In this document: positions 37,055 to 47,912 of the stretch, in pieces
Layout of the letters: every line of letters begins with the position of its first letter
How positions within the stretch are numbered: the first letter of the stretch is position 1
Assembly: GCA_019400425.1 (NCBI GenBank)
Contig: JAFREE010000097.1
Coordinates: 27,884-91,883 of the forward strand
Length of the DNA: 64,000 nt
Direction: 5' to 3'
From: Hymenochaete sp. R1
Lineage: Eukaryota; Basidiomycota; Agaricomycetes; Hymenochaetales; Hymenochaetaceae
Notes under the pieces: model-generated
Database searches by the model: none
Seen by the model: only the letters and a program-made list of their open reading frames with translations
Told to the model about the DNA's origin: nothing
Position numbers and translations under genes: made by a program

Positions 37055-37840
37055 AATTGAAGTGAAGTAGAAAGAATGTGTATACGGGAGGAAGAATGAA
37101 GATGGGGATCCGACAAGCAAGCGAGATCGACAAGATACTAGGACAGTAACGAGGAGCAGGGCGCGTGAGCGGTGACGCTGAAATGGCGAGGGCGATGGTG
37201 TGGCGATGAGGCGATCAAAAGGGCGACTTCGTCACTGCAGGATGTTGGCATGAAACAGTGAGGCTAAGAAAATTCAGAGCAGGTGAGCGAGCTTGGATAC
37301 AAGAGGAGGTCTGTTCCAGAGACTGACCCGTATCAAGAGAAGAGTATTGAAGGAAGAGGAGTCCGAGTAGTCGACGGGTTTTTATACCAGCTAGTATGCT
37401 TCACGGGTCGAAAATTCAATGTTGCTTGCATAATCAGCAATGGCAGATAGCGAAGCTGCATACTAGCTCCAGCATTTTTTTGAGTGCAAAGGCCAGATTC
37501 ATTTGTACTTGGAGCGGGTGCTGGCCATGCTTGGGATGGACAATGATAAGTTAATTACCTCCCACAGAGTCACCAACGCCTGGAATGTTGCGGTCGGTGC
37601 ACTCCAATGTGGATTCAGACTGAGACTAGGAAAGCTCACTGGTTTGGATGTTGGAACTGATAGGAGGGAAGTCGCGAAGCAAAGTCAAAGTCGAGAGCAA
37701 GCGCCTTTGGGGTGATGAGGTCAGCAAGAAGCGTGGTAAATGTTTCACGTGATCTTTGGCGTCCATAAATGTAAGTAATCTCGATCGACTAAGTCTTTTT
37801 CCTCGACTTTGACCGTGACGCTGGCCGTTCAGAATCCTGT
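37055..37840. promoter_or_regulatory. Divergent promoter region, two-unit coiled-coil gene / ICP55
   Basis: The 786-bp gap between divergent starts holds both promoters. Small frames inside it are unsupported, and no motif can be named. Confidence 0.4.
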
Positions 37841-40111
37841 ATGTTGCGTGCATGCTCTGCCCTATCGCGAGCTTCAAAAGCTAGGTTATTGTTCAGGTCG
37901 ATAGGGCCAAAGCTCAAAACTAGAGGTTATGCAGTCGAGATAGACGCTTCCAATTTCAGAAAACCATCACCATTTGGACAGCCTCTCTTTCTGTCGCATC
38001 CGAATCTTGGTCAGAGTTCATTCATGTTTTCGAACGGAAATATTCGCTTATGCGAAAGTTAGACAGTCAAGGAAGATGAACTTTGTCCTGGATTTACCCT
38101 TAATGAATTCAGGTCAAGGAGAGAGCGACTTTTGGCGAGCTTGCCAGAGTCCAGTATGATTGTGTCGTTGGCTGCACCAGTCAAGTACATGAGTGGAGGT
38201 GAGCTCTTTGATCCGATTTCTTATTGTTTGCAATGCTCAATATACAATAGAGATATTGTTGGTCTTCCATTTCAAATACATGGTTCCAGCGCTCATCCTT
38301 TTCTTAGTTACAAGTATCGGCAAGGCTCCGATTTCTGGTACTTAACAGGCTTCCAAGAACCAGAATCAGCCGTCATATTGGGTGAGTTCATTGTATAAAC
38401 CTTTCATCTCATCGCTTTTGCCTTATACAAGTACAGAAAATACATCATCTGGTCCCAGAACGACACTCTTTTGCCGCGGCAAAGACCCTGCACGCGAGCA
38501 ATGGGAGGGTTCGCACACTTCCTTCGAAACAGCCAGCTCCATTTTCGGTGCCGATGACGTCCGTCCCATCGAAAGCCTCCCAGAGGCCCTTAAATCCCTC
38601 GCGAAACAATATGACCACGTGTACACTGACTTGGGTCAGAACAACAGCAGTCGGAAACGGAAATCCATTTTGAAGATGCTAAACGGCTCTGCAGGTCGGA
38701 ATGGGTCTGGAAGCGAGGCAGATGTTTTGTTGGATGGTGTACCAGCATCAAAAAGAAGGGCTTTGGCTCCAGAAGTAGGGAAGCTGAGAGTAGTGAAGAG
38801 CGAGGCGGAGCAGAGGGTGATGCAACAAGCAGCGACGATTAGCGGGAGGGCGCATGCTAAGGTCCGTATCTTTCAGAAATGCGTTTAAAGTGTTCGCTCT
38901 ATGGTTTACATGTCGTAGACGATGCGATTCACTGAACCTGGGATGCCTGAATATTCTCTCGCTGCTCACTTCGAGTACATCTGTTCACTTAATGGCGCAC
39001 AAAGACCCGCCTATGTCCCTGTCGTTGCTTCTGGGTGAGTGAAGACATTTAAAATCCCATAAAAGCTGGCTTCTGACTTACATACAGAGCAAACGCGCTC
39101 ATCATCCACTACGTAGCAAACGATCAAATAGTCCGAGATGGGGAATTGGTCCTCATTGACGCTGGTTGTGAATATAAGTGAGTCCAATATCCCATTGGTT
39201 TTATCCTTTATGTAATGTCTGACTATCAACGATTTGTGGCTACTTTTTATTCAAGTGGCTACGCCTCCGACATTAGTTAGTCGCAGAGCTTCCCTGTATC
39301 GTTCCAAACTTCCTCATAACATTTCGCGATATTTACAGCCCGCACGTATCCCGCCTCAGGCACCTTCACAGCTCCCCAACGCGACCTCTACGCTGCAGTC
39401 CTCTCCGCCCAAAAGCAACTCATCACCCTCTGCAAAACCACTTCGGGCCTCTCCCTCGACGCCCTGCACAGACAAAGCTGCAGTCTCCTACGGACGGAGC
39501 TCAATCAATTGGGATTTGCGTTGGTGGTAGGAGATTTGGAGAGGATACTTTATCCGCATTATTTGAGTCATCCGATTGGGATTGATCTGCACGAGTCAAG
39601 GTTTCATGAGAGGGGTAGTGTGTGCGTTGTTTTCTTTCTTTTCTCGATATATTCTTTGTTGCTTACCAGGTACTTGTACTTTGAATAGACTCGAACCGGG
39701 AATGGTCGTGACGATTGAGCCAGGTGAGATCTCTTCTGTATCATATGCTTGAAGAAGAATGTCTAATTAATGGGTTTCATGTCGTTCCAGGAATCTACGT
39801 CCCTCCCATGGACATCTTCCCGCATCATTTTCATAACATAGGTGTTCGGATCGAGGTGCGTTTATTTCACTGTTTTTTTTGGAACCCCCCTCCCCTTTTT
39901 TTATATATTGACAGCATCTCTTTCACTCCCTGCGCAGGACGAAGTTCTCGTCCAGGAGGACCATGCCGTAGTACTGAGCGCTGCCGCGCCGAAGGAGGTT
40001 CGTGTATCTTTACCCTCGGGTCTTCTTATTCACGAATGGACGTTCATACATTTGCAGATCGTTGACGTAGAAGGAGCTTGTCAAGGAACCATCGGATTGG
40101 AGCCATACTAA
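37841..40111 (+). CDS. ICP55: Mitochondrial intermediate-cleaving aminopeptidase Icp55 (M24B)
   Basis: At least ten exons. The N-terminus MLRACSALSRASKARLLFRS is a classic mitochondrial presequence. The AMP_N domain reads CPGFTLNEFRSRRERLLASL, MIVSLAAPVKYMSG, and YRQGSDFWYLTGFQEPESAV. A 7-nt microexon at 38251-38257 is needed to read MSGEIFYKYRQ. The M24 catalytic domain has its five metal ligands in conserved contexts: Asp in LVLIDAGCEYN, Asp in YASDITRTYPASG, His in YLSHPIGIDLHE, Glu in MVVTIEPGIYVP, and Glu in IGVRIEDEVLV. Icp55/XPNPEP3 removes single N-terminal residues from proteins after presequence cleavage by MPP, stabilising them under the N-end rule. The gene looks intact and complete. 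Confidence 0.94.
38251..38257 (+). other. 7-nt microexon of ICP55
   Basis: The preceding exon ends at 38198 (ATG AGT GGA G, then GTGAGC) and the next starts at 38308 after TTTTCTTAG. Only insertion of AGATATT (after CAATAG, before GTTGGT) keeps the frame and produces the family-conserved string SGEIFYKYRQGSDFWY. Confidence 0.8.
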
Positions 40112-40283
40112 TGGACATAGCTAAACAACAATCTATTTCTACGGCCGAAATTCTTAGACACTAGAATTCAAGGAAATTTACGGATGCTTGCATAGGCAAA
40201 ATTACATCCACTTTCAGAATATTTACTTCAGCACGTCAGCGAAGTATCTTACGAAACTCGCGTGTCATATCCCTGACACAACA

Positions 40284-42771
40284 CTACTCTTCGTGAACCA
40301 GAGCAGAGTTACCATCAGCCGTCTGCAACGCTTGGATGATCTTTTCGCGGGGAAGCCAGTTCTCTTCCGGTACAACGATGAAGCTGACGACACCGAATAA
40401 AGTGGCAGCGCCGAATATGACACACGCCTTCCCAACAATTCATCAGCCGAAGCTTTCAGATTAAAAGAATCAACGGCTTGACACTTACGAAGTTAAAGGA
40501 CTCTGCCTCCACGGGGAAGTAGAACGGCGAGATCATAACCGCAAATACAAGCCCATTAAACAACGCCGCGGCGAGATAACACAACTTCCTATACTTCCCC
40601 AAATAATAATACGAAGCCTTGAAGTGGTTCGGAGTCATTGTCAGCCTCAGCAACGAAATCAATCCGTAAGCAGCGATCGTCGGGATACCGCCTGCTGAGA
40701 TGAGCGACGTGAAGGCGACTTGGCTAGGGAGGATCGTGCAGAGTAGTGCAGCGCCGAAGACGAACATGACGGTGACGGCGTGTCGAGGTTGGCCATCTGA
40801 GGTGACTTGCCCGATCCAGCTCGAAAAGGGGAGAACTCCATCACGCGCAACAGCAAAGATGAGGCGGGAGGCGGCGACGATGGCGATGCTTGTGTTCTTT
40901 TAACATGGACGTTAGCAATGAGATTATTGTGATGAGTGCGGGGTGCCGTACCATGATAAGCCCAATAACTGCAACGATGGTCATGAATACCGCTCCTCCT
41001 TTACCAAGTGCAAGCGCATATATTTGAACGAATGGTTGAGGCGCTTCCAAGGCGAATAGGGTGTCGAGATCTGGAATGCAGAACAAGAAGAGGATGGTCG
41101 TGACGAATCCACAGACACCTGTTGCTACTGCGCTGGTGAATATTCCACGGGAAGCGACAACTCTAGCGTTGACGGTTCGTAAGATAAGACAAGGAGAGTA
41201 GGATACTGGTGATTCACTTTGCATTTTTGGTCTCTTCAGCAATATGGCCCGAAGCATCGAATCCGGTGAGGGTTCCAGCCGTAAATAAGCTAAATGAAAA
41301 ATAAGGCTTCAACGGAGAAAGGAAAGATGTAGTGACTTACAAAGACAGGATCCAATTCCATCCCGCGGGAGCTCCAGTCCCGTTGTCTTGATGGATAAAT
41401 TGCTTAGCATTGCGGCAAACATGGGGAATGAAAGGACAATACTCACAGGTCGAGGTGAAGACGTAGCTAGCGGATCTGAATCCATACGTCTTCGAGACGC
41501 CAATAGGAAGCCAAATCAGACACAGCAAGAAGTCCGCCATCATTATGAACATGGCAAGCTTAAACGCAGTGGAATACAGCTTTGGAGGAAGATAGTTGAT
41601 AGCGATGGATATAACAAGGAGCGCTTCCGACACGGCCCAGATGAAGGCTCTCCATTTGATGTTGTCATTAAATGTCCCGCCAGGAAAGTCGACCTCGAAG
41701 ACGGCGAGAAGCGATACAATGTAGTTGGCAACCGTCTGGCGCGGAGCAAGAAAGCTGAGTTAGTGGACGTAGCACATGATAGATGGATGGGCCGAAAGGT
41801 TCAACCTGGCAATTTCCTGCTGCAAACGTCATCCAAGCCGTGCACGACCACCAAGCGACAATGAAGCCAAAGAACCTCGCATATTTCGGCCCAGCGCTCT
41901 CCGCAGCCCATATGTAGATCGACCCGCTCAATGGCAAAGCTGAGCATATCTCAGCGAGTACAGCTGCGGTGATCCACATAAAGACGAGCGTGATCAAGTA
42001 CGAGGACCAAATGGCAGCGGGTCCGCCCGCGAGAAGTCCGAGAAAGAAGGCTGAGCTATTTTTGCAGGTCAGAACGTGTATAGATAGGCTATTTAGACGA
42101 AGAAAAGTGGAGGCACCGAACACCGCCGATGAAGTTGAGCGCACAGAAGCTAGCTGCAAAGCTCTCCACGAGGTGCCATGTACGATGCAATTGCTACATG
42201 GAACTGGTGTTAAGCCTACTTGACCTTTCAGAGTAAAAAGAGCTCACCTGTTTGTAACCAAGCTTTTGCTAAGACAAAAAAATCAAAGAGCGTCAGTCGA
42301 TCTGTAGGGGCCCCCTGAGAGGGGGCTGAAGGAATAGGTCAGCGACACTGGGGCTTCCCTACGCAGGTCTGAGCGCTGATCAGGTTCTAGCGGTATAATC
42401 TCAACCCGGGTCCGCCGTCGACGCCTCCCACGCCCAATGCTCAGAGCCAGCCATCCCGCACCTCACGCGGGAAATGGCAGCAATGGCAAATGGACGCTTC
42501 AGCGCCGAACGAGCTGGAAGCCCGGATACCCGCAGCCTTAATCCAGTGTAGCCACTAGAAATCGGACGTTACCAGTTCGATTGGATTTCAGACTTTATCT
42601 TTGGTTTTATGAATTAAAAACGCTTCAGCTCGCCCATTCCTGCATCCAGTCCGCCGGCACAGTGCGCGTCCCACTCTTTACGAGTCGAATTACCAGCTGG
42701 AGTTCATCCTGATCAATGGACGACGCATTTTCTGCATCAGATTTTGAGATCTGAGACTGAGTGTCTGCCAT
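40284..42771 (-). CDS. APC-superfamily permease, probable thiamine transporter (Thi9-like)
   Basis: Multi-exon. Exon 1 (42771-42694) encodes 26 residues (MADTQSQISK...DELQL). A roughly 420-nt intron with a TPP riboswitch follows, then a micro-exon QKLGYKQ (about 42272-42252), then HLVESFAASFCALNFIGGV. Membrane segments include FFLGLLAGGPAAIWSSYLIT, AEICSALPLSGSIYIWAAES, FTAGTLTGFDASGHIAEETK (APC signature with the conserved GFDASGH), TGVCGFVTTILFLFCI, FMTIVAVIGLIM, SIAIVAASRLIFAVARDGVL, and late helices near ISAGGIPTIAAYGLISLL. The gene ends VVPEENWLPREKIIQALQ...HEE. This subfamily includes Uga4 (GABA), Hnm1 (choline) and S. pombe Thi9 (thiamine). Sequence alone cannot separate these. The intronic TPP aptamer makes thiamine or a precursor the likely cargo. 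It begins only 192 bp downstream of eIF5B on the same strand. Confidence 0.88.
42309..42327 (-). other. GC-rich hairpin between aptamer and 3' splice site
   Basis: On the transcript strand GCCCCC-TCTCA-GGGGGC forms a perfect six-pair GC stem, about 40 nt before the intron's acceptor (TTTTTTTGTCTTAG). Candidate branch sites CTGAC lie on both sides. It may belong to the splicing switch (expression platform) or compact the intron end. Confidence 0.6.
42351..42470 (-). promoter_or_regulatory. Eukaryotic TPP (thiamine pyrophosphate) riboswitch in intron 1 of the permease
   Basis: On the minus strand the aptamer core reads GAGGTGC (42465-42459), a long P3 arm, TTGAGATTATACC (42404-42392), GAACCTGATCAG (42387-42376), and CTGCGTAGGGAAG (42366-42354). 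These match the conserved TPP elements (GGGGUGC, CUGAGAUUAUACC, ACCUGAUC, GCGUAGGGAA) in order and spacing. P2 can form as GGU/ACC, P4 as CCU/AGG and P5 as CAG/CUG. P3 is extended, as in many fungal examples. P1 could not be assigned by eye. It lies wholly inside the intron between codon 26 and LGYKQ. The block is markedly more GC-rich than the rest of the intron. Fungal TPP riboswitches act by changing splice-site choice. Confidence 0.88.
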
Positions 42772-42963
42772 GGGTAGTAGACGTAGAGGAAATAGAGGAC
42801 GATGAGAAAGGGGGACCGAGTCAGGAAAAGAGCGGAGAGAGCACGTAAATTTTTAAATACAACATGCGTGAGAAACATTATACAATTGCGTGATCACAGC
42901 TTCAAAAGTACAGTCAGCTCGTATCGTATCCATTCCCATTCATTCGTCCATATGCTACACCTT

Positions 42964-45900
42964 TCACGGTATACCGAGTTTCTGTATGCCCCTGTCAGAG
43001 AATATTCAATGTAATAGAGCCCAATTCGTCAACTCACAGGTTTAAGTGCCTTGATAAGAAGCCACTCTTCGGTACTAACATCTGTTTTGAAAGTGGACTG
43101 ATTGCGCAAGTCAGAAACAATTCGAGGTCTAACTGTTGTTGCAAATTTACAGACCTTCAAGATGTCGATACTTTCGCGAGTGACGTGGCTGATGATATCA
43201 TCTTTTGTGTCAAAATGCCGTCCGAACATCTTCGCTGACTGATACACTGCATGTTCAATCTTCACAGCTACACCTCCACCAGCTTGAGACTTTTTGACAA
43301 TCTATGGAGACATTTTAGTATGATTGAAAACGGAAGATATGTGAGGGAATCTTACATCCATTGACTTGTGATTGATCTCTAGCGATGTGCTGCAGTTCAA
43401 TCGTTAGTGAGGATGTCAAGCAAAGTAACTTTGACACAAACATCTTTCCCAAATCAATAATCTCTTTCTTCTGCGTCTCCGGATCGATCTTCACGACACA
43501 CAATGGCGTCCCTACACGTAGTGTACCATCTAAGATATCAACGCCGAGGATAATGGGATCACGCTTCGCAAAGCAGGCGATGGTCTTTAAGCGACATGGC
43601 CATACAGCCTGTGGAGCTGCATCCTTCCGTTTCGCCTCCAGGATCTCAGCGTTGTACGCCGTGAAGGCGTCGAAGAGGTGGTAGATGATATCGGCTAGAA
43701 GGAGAACATATTGTGAGATCAAGTCGTAAATCATCCTGAAATACAAGCCTTTGAACAACTTGATCCCAAGTTCATCCGCCATCCTTTCCGCATCTCTATC
43801 GACAGGAACATCAAAACAGAGGATACACGCTAATTCCTTCGCTTTTTCCAACACAGTCGCACACCGCATGACATCCTTCTTGTGCACCGGGCCAATGTTG
43901 ATACCAGATACGGGAATTTTACTAGACTTCAAAAAGTCCAGTAAAGCCTCAAGCGAACCCAACGTACTGGCTTGCACGCATACTCCCCGTCCGGTTTTGT
44001 CGATGGAGTTGAGAAGACTCGTAAGATCACCCATGACTTCATCTCGCAGGTCATCTTCGTCGTCATCAGGACCGACAACTAGTAATCGGGAGCCAGCAAT
44101 GGCCTTTTCAAGATCGGGAGCAGAAATCTTGATACCCAGAGCCGCCTTGACTTCTTTATGATGCACGTATTGGGACTGTGGAACGTGAGTGAGACATATA
44201 CATAGAGACGAAAACAAACCGAAATAATTATACCTTTATCCTGAGTTCACGCAAGGGCTGAGGCGTGAGGAGTGCTCGGACCTGTGTGACGATTGGCCCA
44301 TTGAGTCCACACACCACTATCCTATCACCCTCTCGCAAAATACCATTTGACAGAACGACATCGATAGTTGTCCCCAGACCTTCAATCACCTTTACTTCGA
44401 GCACTGTACACTCCAGCTCTGATAAATACATAAGTCGGTCGCTCATCCGTTTCTGCGTAAGGTCAACAAGCAACATGATCATATCTGGAACACCCTCCCC
44501 GGTATGCGCTGATGTAGGGACCAATGAGACGTTTCGAGCAAAGTTTTTGTTGTCGTAGTATAAGCAGGCATTAAGACCTTGTTCGGCGAACTCAACTATC
44601 GTCTTTTGTACACGGTCCTCAAATTCACGTTGGACAGACGGTTTTTGCTTTGCGAGCGACTCTCGGAAGGCACCGTCTGGCGTTGCTTCCCAGCCGTACA
44701 ACCTATCAACCTAAGCGAAGTTCAATGTCGAAGTCTTCAGGTTCTGGGACGGAATGTTTATTTACCTTGTTTAACGCGACGATGAATGGTGTTTTCCTAT
44801 CCCTCAGAAGGCGAAGCGACTCCAGCGTTTGTGGCTCCAGACCGTGCTGATTCTAAAGTTAGTATTGACTTGTCATGATGTGATGAGGTTCGGACCCACC
44901 ATTAAATCGACAACGAGAATAGCAATATTACACAGAGAACTACCACGAGACCGTAAGTTCGTGAACGATTCATGTCCCGGAGTATCAATGATAAGTAAGC
45001 CAGGAATCTTGTAGTCATATGAACCGTCTTTATTCAAAACCGCCGTTTTTGTTTTGATCGCCTCGACAGGGAAGTACGTTGCACCGATCTGTTGTGTAAT
45101 ACCACCGGCTTCACCTTCTTGGACGTTTGTTTGACGGATCTACAGAATGTCTTTCAACATCAAGAAAGCGCAAAAAAACACGATTTCTCTCGTACCTTGT
45201 CTAACAGTGAGGTTTTTCCGGTGTCGACATGTCCAAGAATACAACAAATCGGACTACGCAGATCATCCTTATTCCGTGCGGCCAGTGCAGCCTCATGGGC
45301 CTTCGCTCTCCTCTCGGCCGCCTCCTGCTTTTTCTGCATCGCCAACTTTTGAGCATGCGTCATCTTCTCTTCTTCTGAGTCCGAGTCCGTCTCGTCGGAG
45401 TCATCGTCTGAATCTGAGTCTTCTGAGTCCTCTTCCGAATCAGATTCATCCTCCTCCTCTGATTCCGACTCTGCTTCTGCCTTCTTCGCTGCTGCAGGAG
45501 GAGCTTTGGCTGAAGGAGTAGCCTTTGCAATAGCTTTCGTGTTCGTCTCGGCAGATTCTGTAGGCGTAGCTTTGGGAATCAGTTTCGTGTTGTGAGTTTT
45601 CACTGAGGGCAGCGCCTCTGAAAGTTTTTTGGCTAAAGGAAGTATCAATAAACGTATCGGCACAGCGGTAGCGTGCAGATACCTTCCACTTCCTGTGTCT
45701 TTGCATCCTCGTCTCCGGAGCTTGCATCCCAGTCACTCTTCACGTCGGCTTCCTTCTCTGGTTCCGCCAATTTCTCATGGTCGCTCTCTGCGTCCCACTC
45801 ATCCTTTATATCTTGTGCTGGTGACACAGCGGACTGAGGTGTCGAAGGAGCTTCCGAAACTGGAAGATCTTGCGTTCTGACAGCAGGAGATTGAGTATCA

Positions 45901-47435
45901 GGTGTCGAGACTTGAGTTGAGGAAGCATCGTCAAAGTCCTTCTGAATACCCGATTTCTTCTTCTTGTTGCCATAGTTGACTTTCTTTGGTTTTTCTGCCG
46001 CCGGCTGGCGCAAACCCGCGATCATGCCCGACTGTTCCAGTAGCTGCCGCCGTAACTCGGCTTGTTTGGCTTCGGCCTTTTGCTTGGGTGTGAGAAGCTT
46101 GCCCTGTTTCTTCAGTTCTTCCTTCTTTTTCTGTACAAGAGAGTAAGTAATGACAACACGCTAAGAGGGTACAAATTATACCTTCTCTTTTTCTTTCTTC
46201 CTCAGTCGCTCTTCTTCTTTTCTTCTTTTCTCCTCCTCTTCCTTTGCCAGTTCGGCCGCGGCTAGCCGTTCCTCTTCCTCCCTCACTCTTTTTTCCTCTT
46301 CCTCTATCCGGTTCCTCTCTTCGATAGCTTTCCGTAGCTTTGCGCCGATACCACCTGTCTTCTTCGGCGCTTCTTCCTCCTTCTTAACTGGCTTCTTTTT
46401 CTTCTTTTTCTTTTTTCCGGCGGGTCCACCATCCTCGTCGTCGTCTTCCTCGTCTTCCTTCTCGTTCACGGGAACTGATGATTGTGCTGGTTCGTCTCCG
46501 ATTGTTTCAGGCGCAGGTGCGCTATCAACAGCCGCAACTTTTTTCGCAGCGGCTAGGGCCTTCTTCTTTGCCTGACGGCGTCTCAAAATGCATGCTGAGT
46601 CTAGGACGGGGTAGGTGAGCGGCTTACTTTCTCTTTCTCTTTCTTGGCTTTCTCCTTGTCCTTCTTCGACATAACTTTCGGCCCTTCATTCAGATCTTCA
46701 TCACCGACATCTTCGGCCTTCTGAGATTCCCCGGCAGCTGAGTGGACAAAGTTCTATAATACTGCAAACATTTCATGCAGCTGACATACACACCTTCGTC
46801 GATTTCGGTTTCTGTCTCTTTGGCTTTCTTCCCCTTCTTCTTTTTGCCACCCTTCTCCTTCACAGGCCCCCATTCTTCATCTGCAAGGTCATCGGCTGTC
46901 ACAGAGATACCCTGTGATGGTGCAGTAATATCTCCCTTGGCGGCGGCAGCTTCTCCGTCTGAACCTTCTCCGGGACCGGGACCATCTGCGAAAGAGACAG
47001 ACGCGGGGTCATCACCATCTGCAAGCGCCCCCAAGCCCGATTTTTTGGCCTTCTTCTTGTCTTTTTTGCCTTTAGTTGACGATTTGTTGATAGCAGCCTA
47101 ATTATCATAGTCAAGTCGCGCCTACAAATGCATCAATAATGGTGCTCACCATTAATCCACCGAAGTCATTTTCATCCTCCAGTCCTTCCTTGTCAACATC
47201 TATCCCCATATCTCTGAGATCATCAAACTTTGATTTTTGAGCTTTTGAGCTGGCATCCTCATCATCACCATCAAATGTCAGGTTCTGCACACCAACAGAC
47301 TCGCCCGCATTTGCCCTACATTTGCGTTTCATCAGGCCTTAGCCAATCGTGTGCCAAAGCAGTCGACGAAGCTCACCAATATTCGTCATCATCTTGCGGT
47401 TTCTTCCCTTTCTTCCCCTTGTTTTTAGGTGCCAT
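42964..47435 (-). CDS. FUN12: Translation initiation factor eIF5B
   Basis: Many exons. The start [20 protein letters not shown] leads into a long Lys/Glu-rich N-terminal region, as in all eukaryotic eIF5B. The G domain shows [19 protein letters not shown] (G1), [13 protein letters not shown] (G2), [20 protein letters not shown] (G3) and [14 protein letters not shown] (G4). Domain II ([40 protein letters not shown]), domain III ([40 protein letters not shown]) and domain IV ([40 protein letters not shown]) follow. An 18-nt terminal exon (42981-42964) yields the conserved end LKPKLGIP. Without it the frame would end LKPVS. eIF5B is the GTPase that joins the 60S subunit to the initiation complex and works with eIF1A. 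Identification is certain. Confidence 0.96.
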
Positions 47436-47912
47436 TGCGGTTGGCGAGAGGAGGGTTAGACGGGCCTTGTCGTGGCGTGTGGGCAAGAGGTGATTACACT
47501 AGTACTCAAATTCTTGAAACTCGAGCAATGCACCGTTCACGATCGACATACTTCCCTTACATGGCCTTCGCTCAGTTTCGGCAAGTGCTTGCGTCGACCG
47601 TCACTTTCCTCCTTCCGACCGCTACGTCTCATTACGCAAGATAGGTGAAGGTCTTATAGCAAATAGTACGTCGACAGCCTTTCTGCGTTCGCATCATGTT
47701 CCCATCAGTATGGTATGATCCAACCAATTAATGAAGAGAAGGATAGTGGCCCAGGTTATAAAGCTCGAAACATGTAAGTGCTTTGCGTTTCTAGGTTCTA
47801 ATGCATGAATCCTAATTACATTGCGAGATTCCAGATATAAATAAGAGAATAATGATAATAATGAAGAATCAGAGCTCGAAAATTCATACATGCAGTGAAT
47901 CTCAAATATTAA
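47436..47912. promoter_or_regulatory. eIF5B promoter and 3' flank of the disordered-protein gene
   Basis: 477 bp on the minus-strand side upstream of eIF5B's ATG. No frame with domain character and no repeat is visible; it should contain the eIF5B promoter. Confidence 0.4.

Noticed and set aside
42690..42878. 62-codon minus-strand frame with a hydrophobic stretch (FLIVLYFLYVYYPW)
   Set aside because: Overlaps the permease start in another frame and spans the eIF5B-permease gap; not conserved-looking. Position upstream of a regulated gene made a uORF worth considering, but its end lies inside exon 1.
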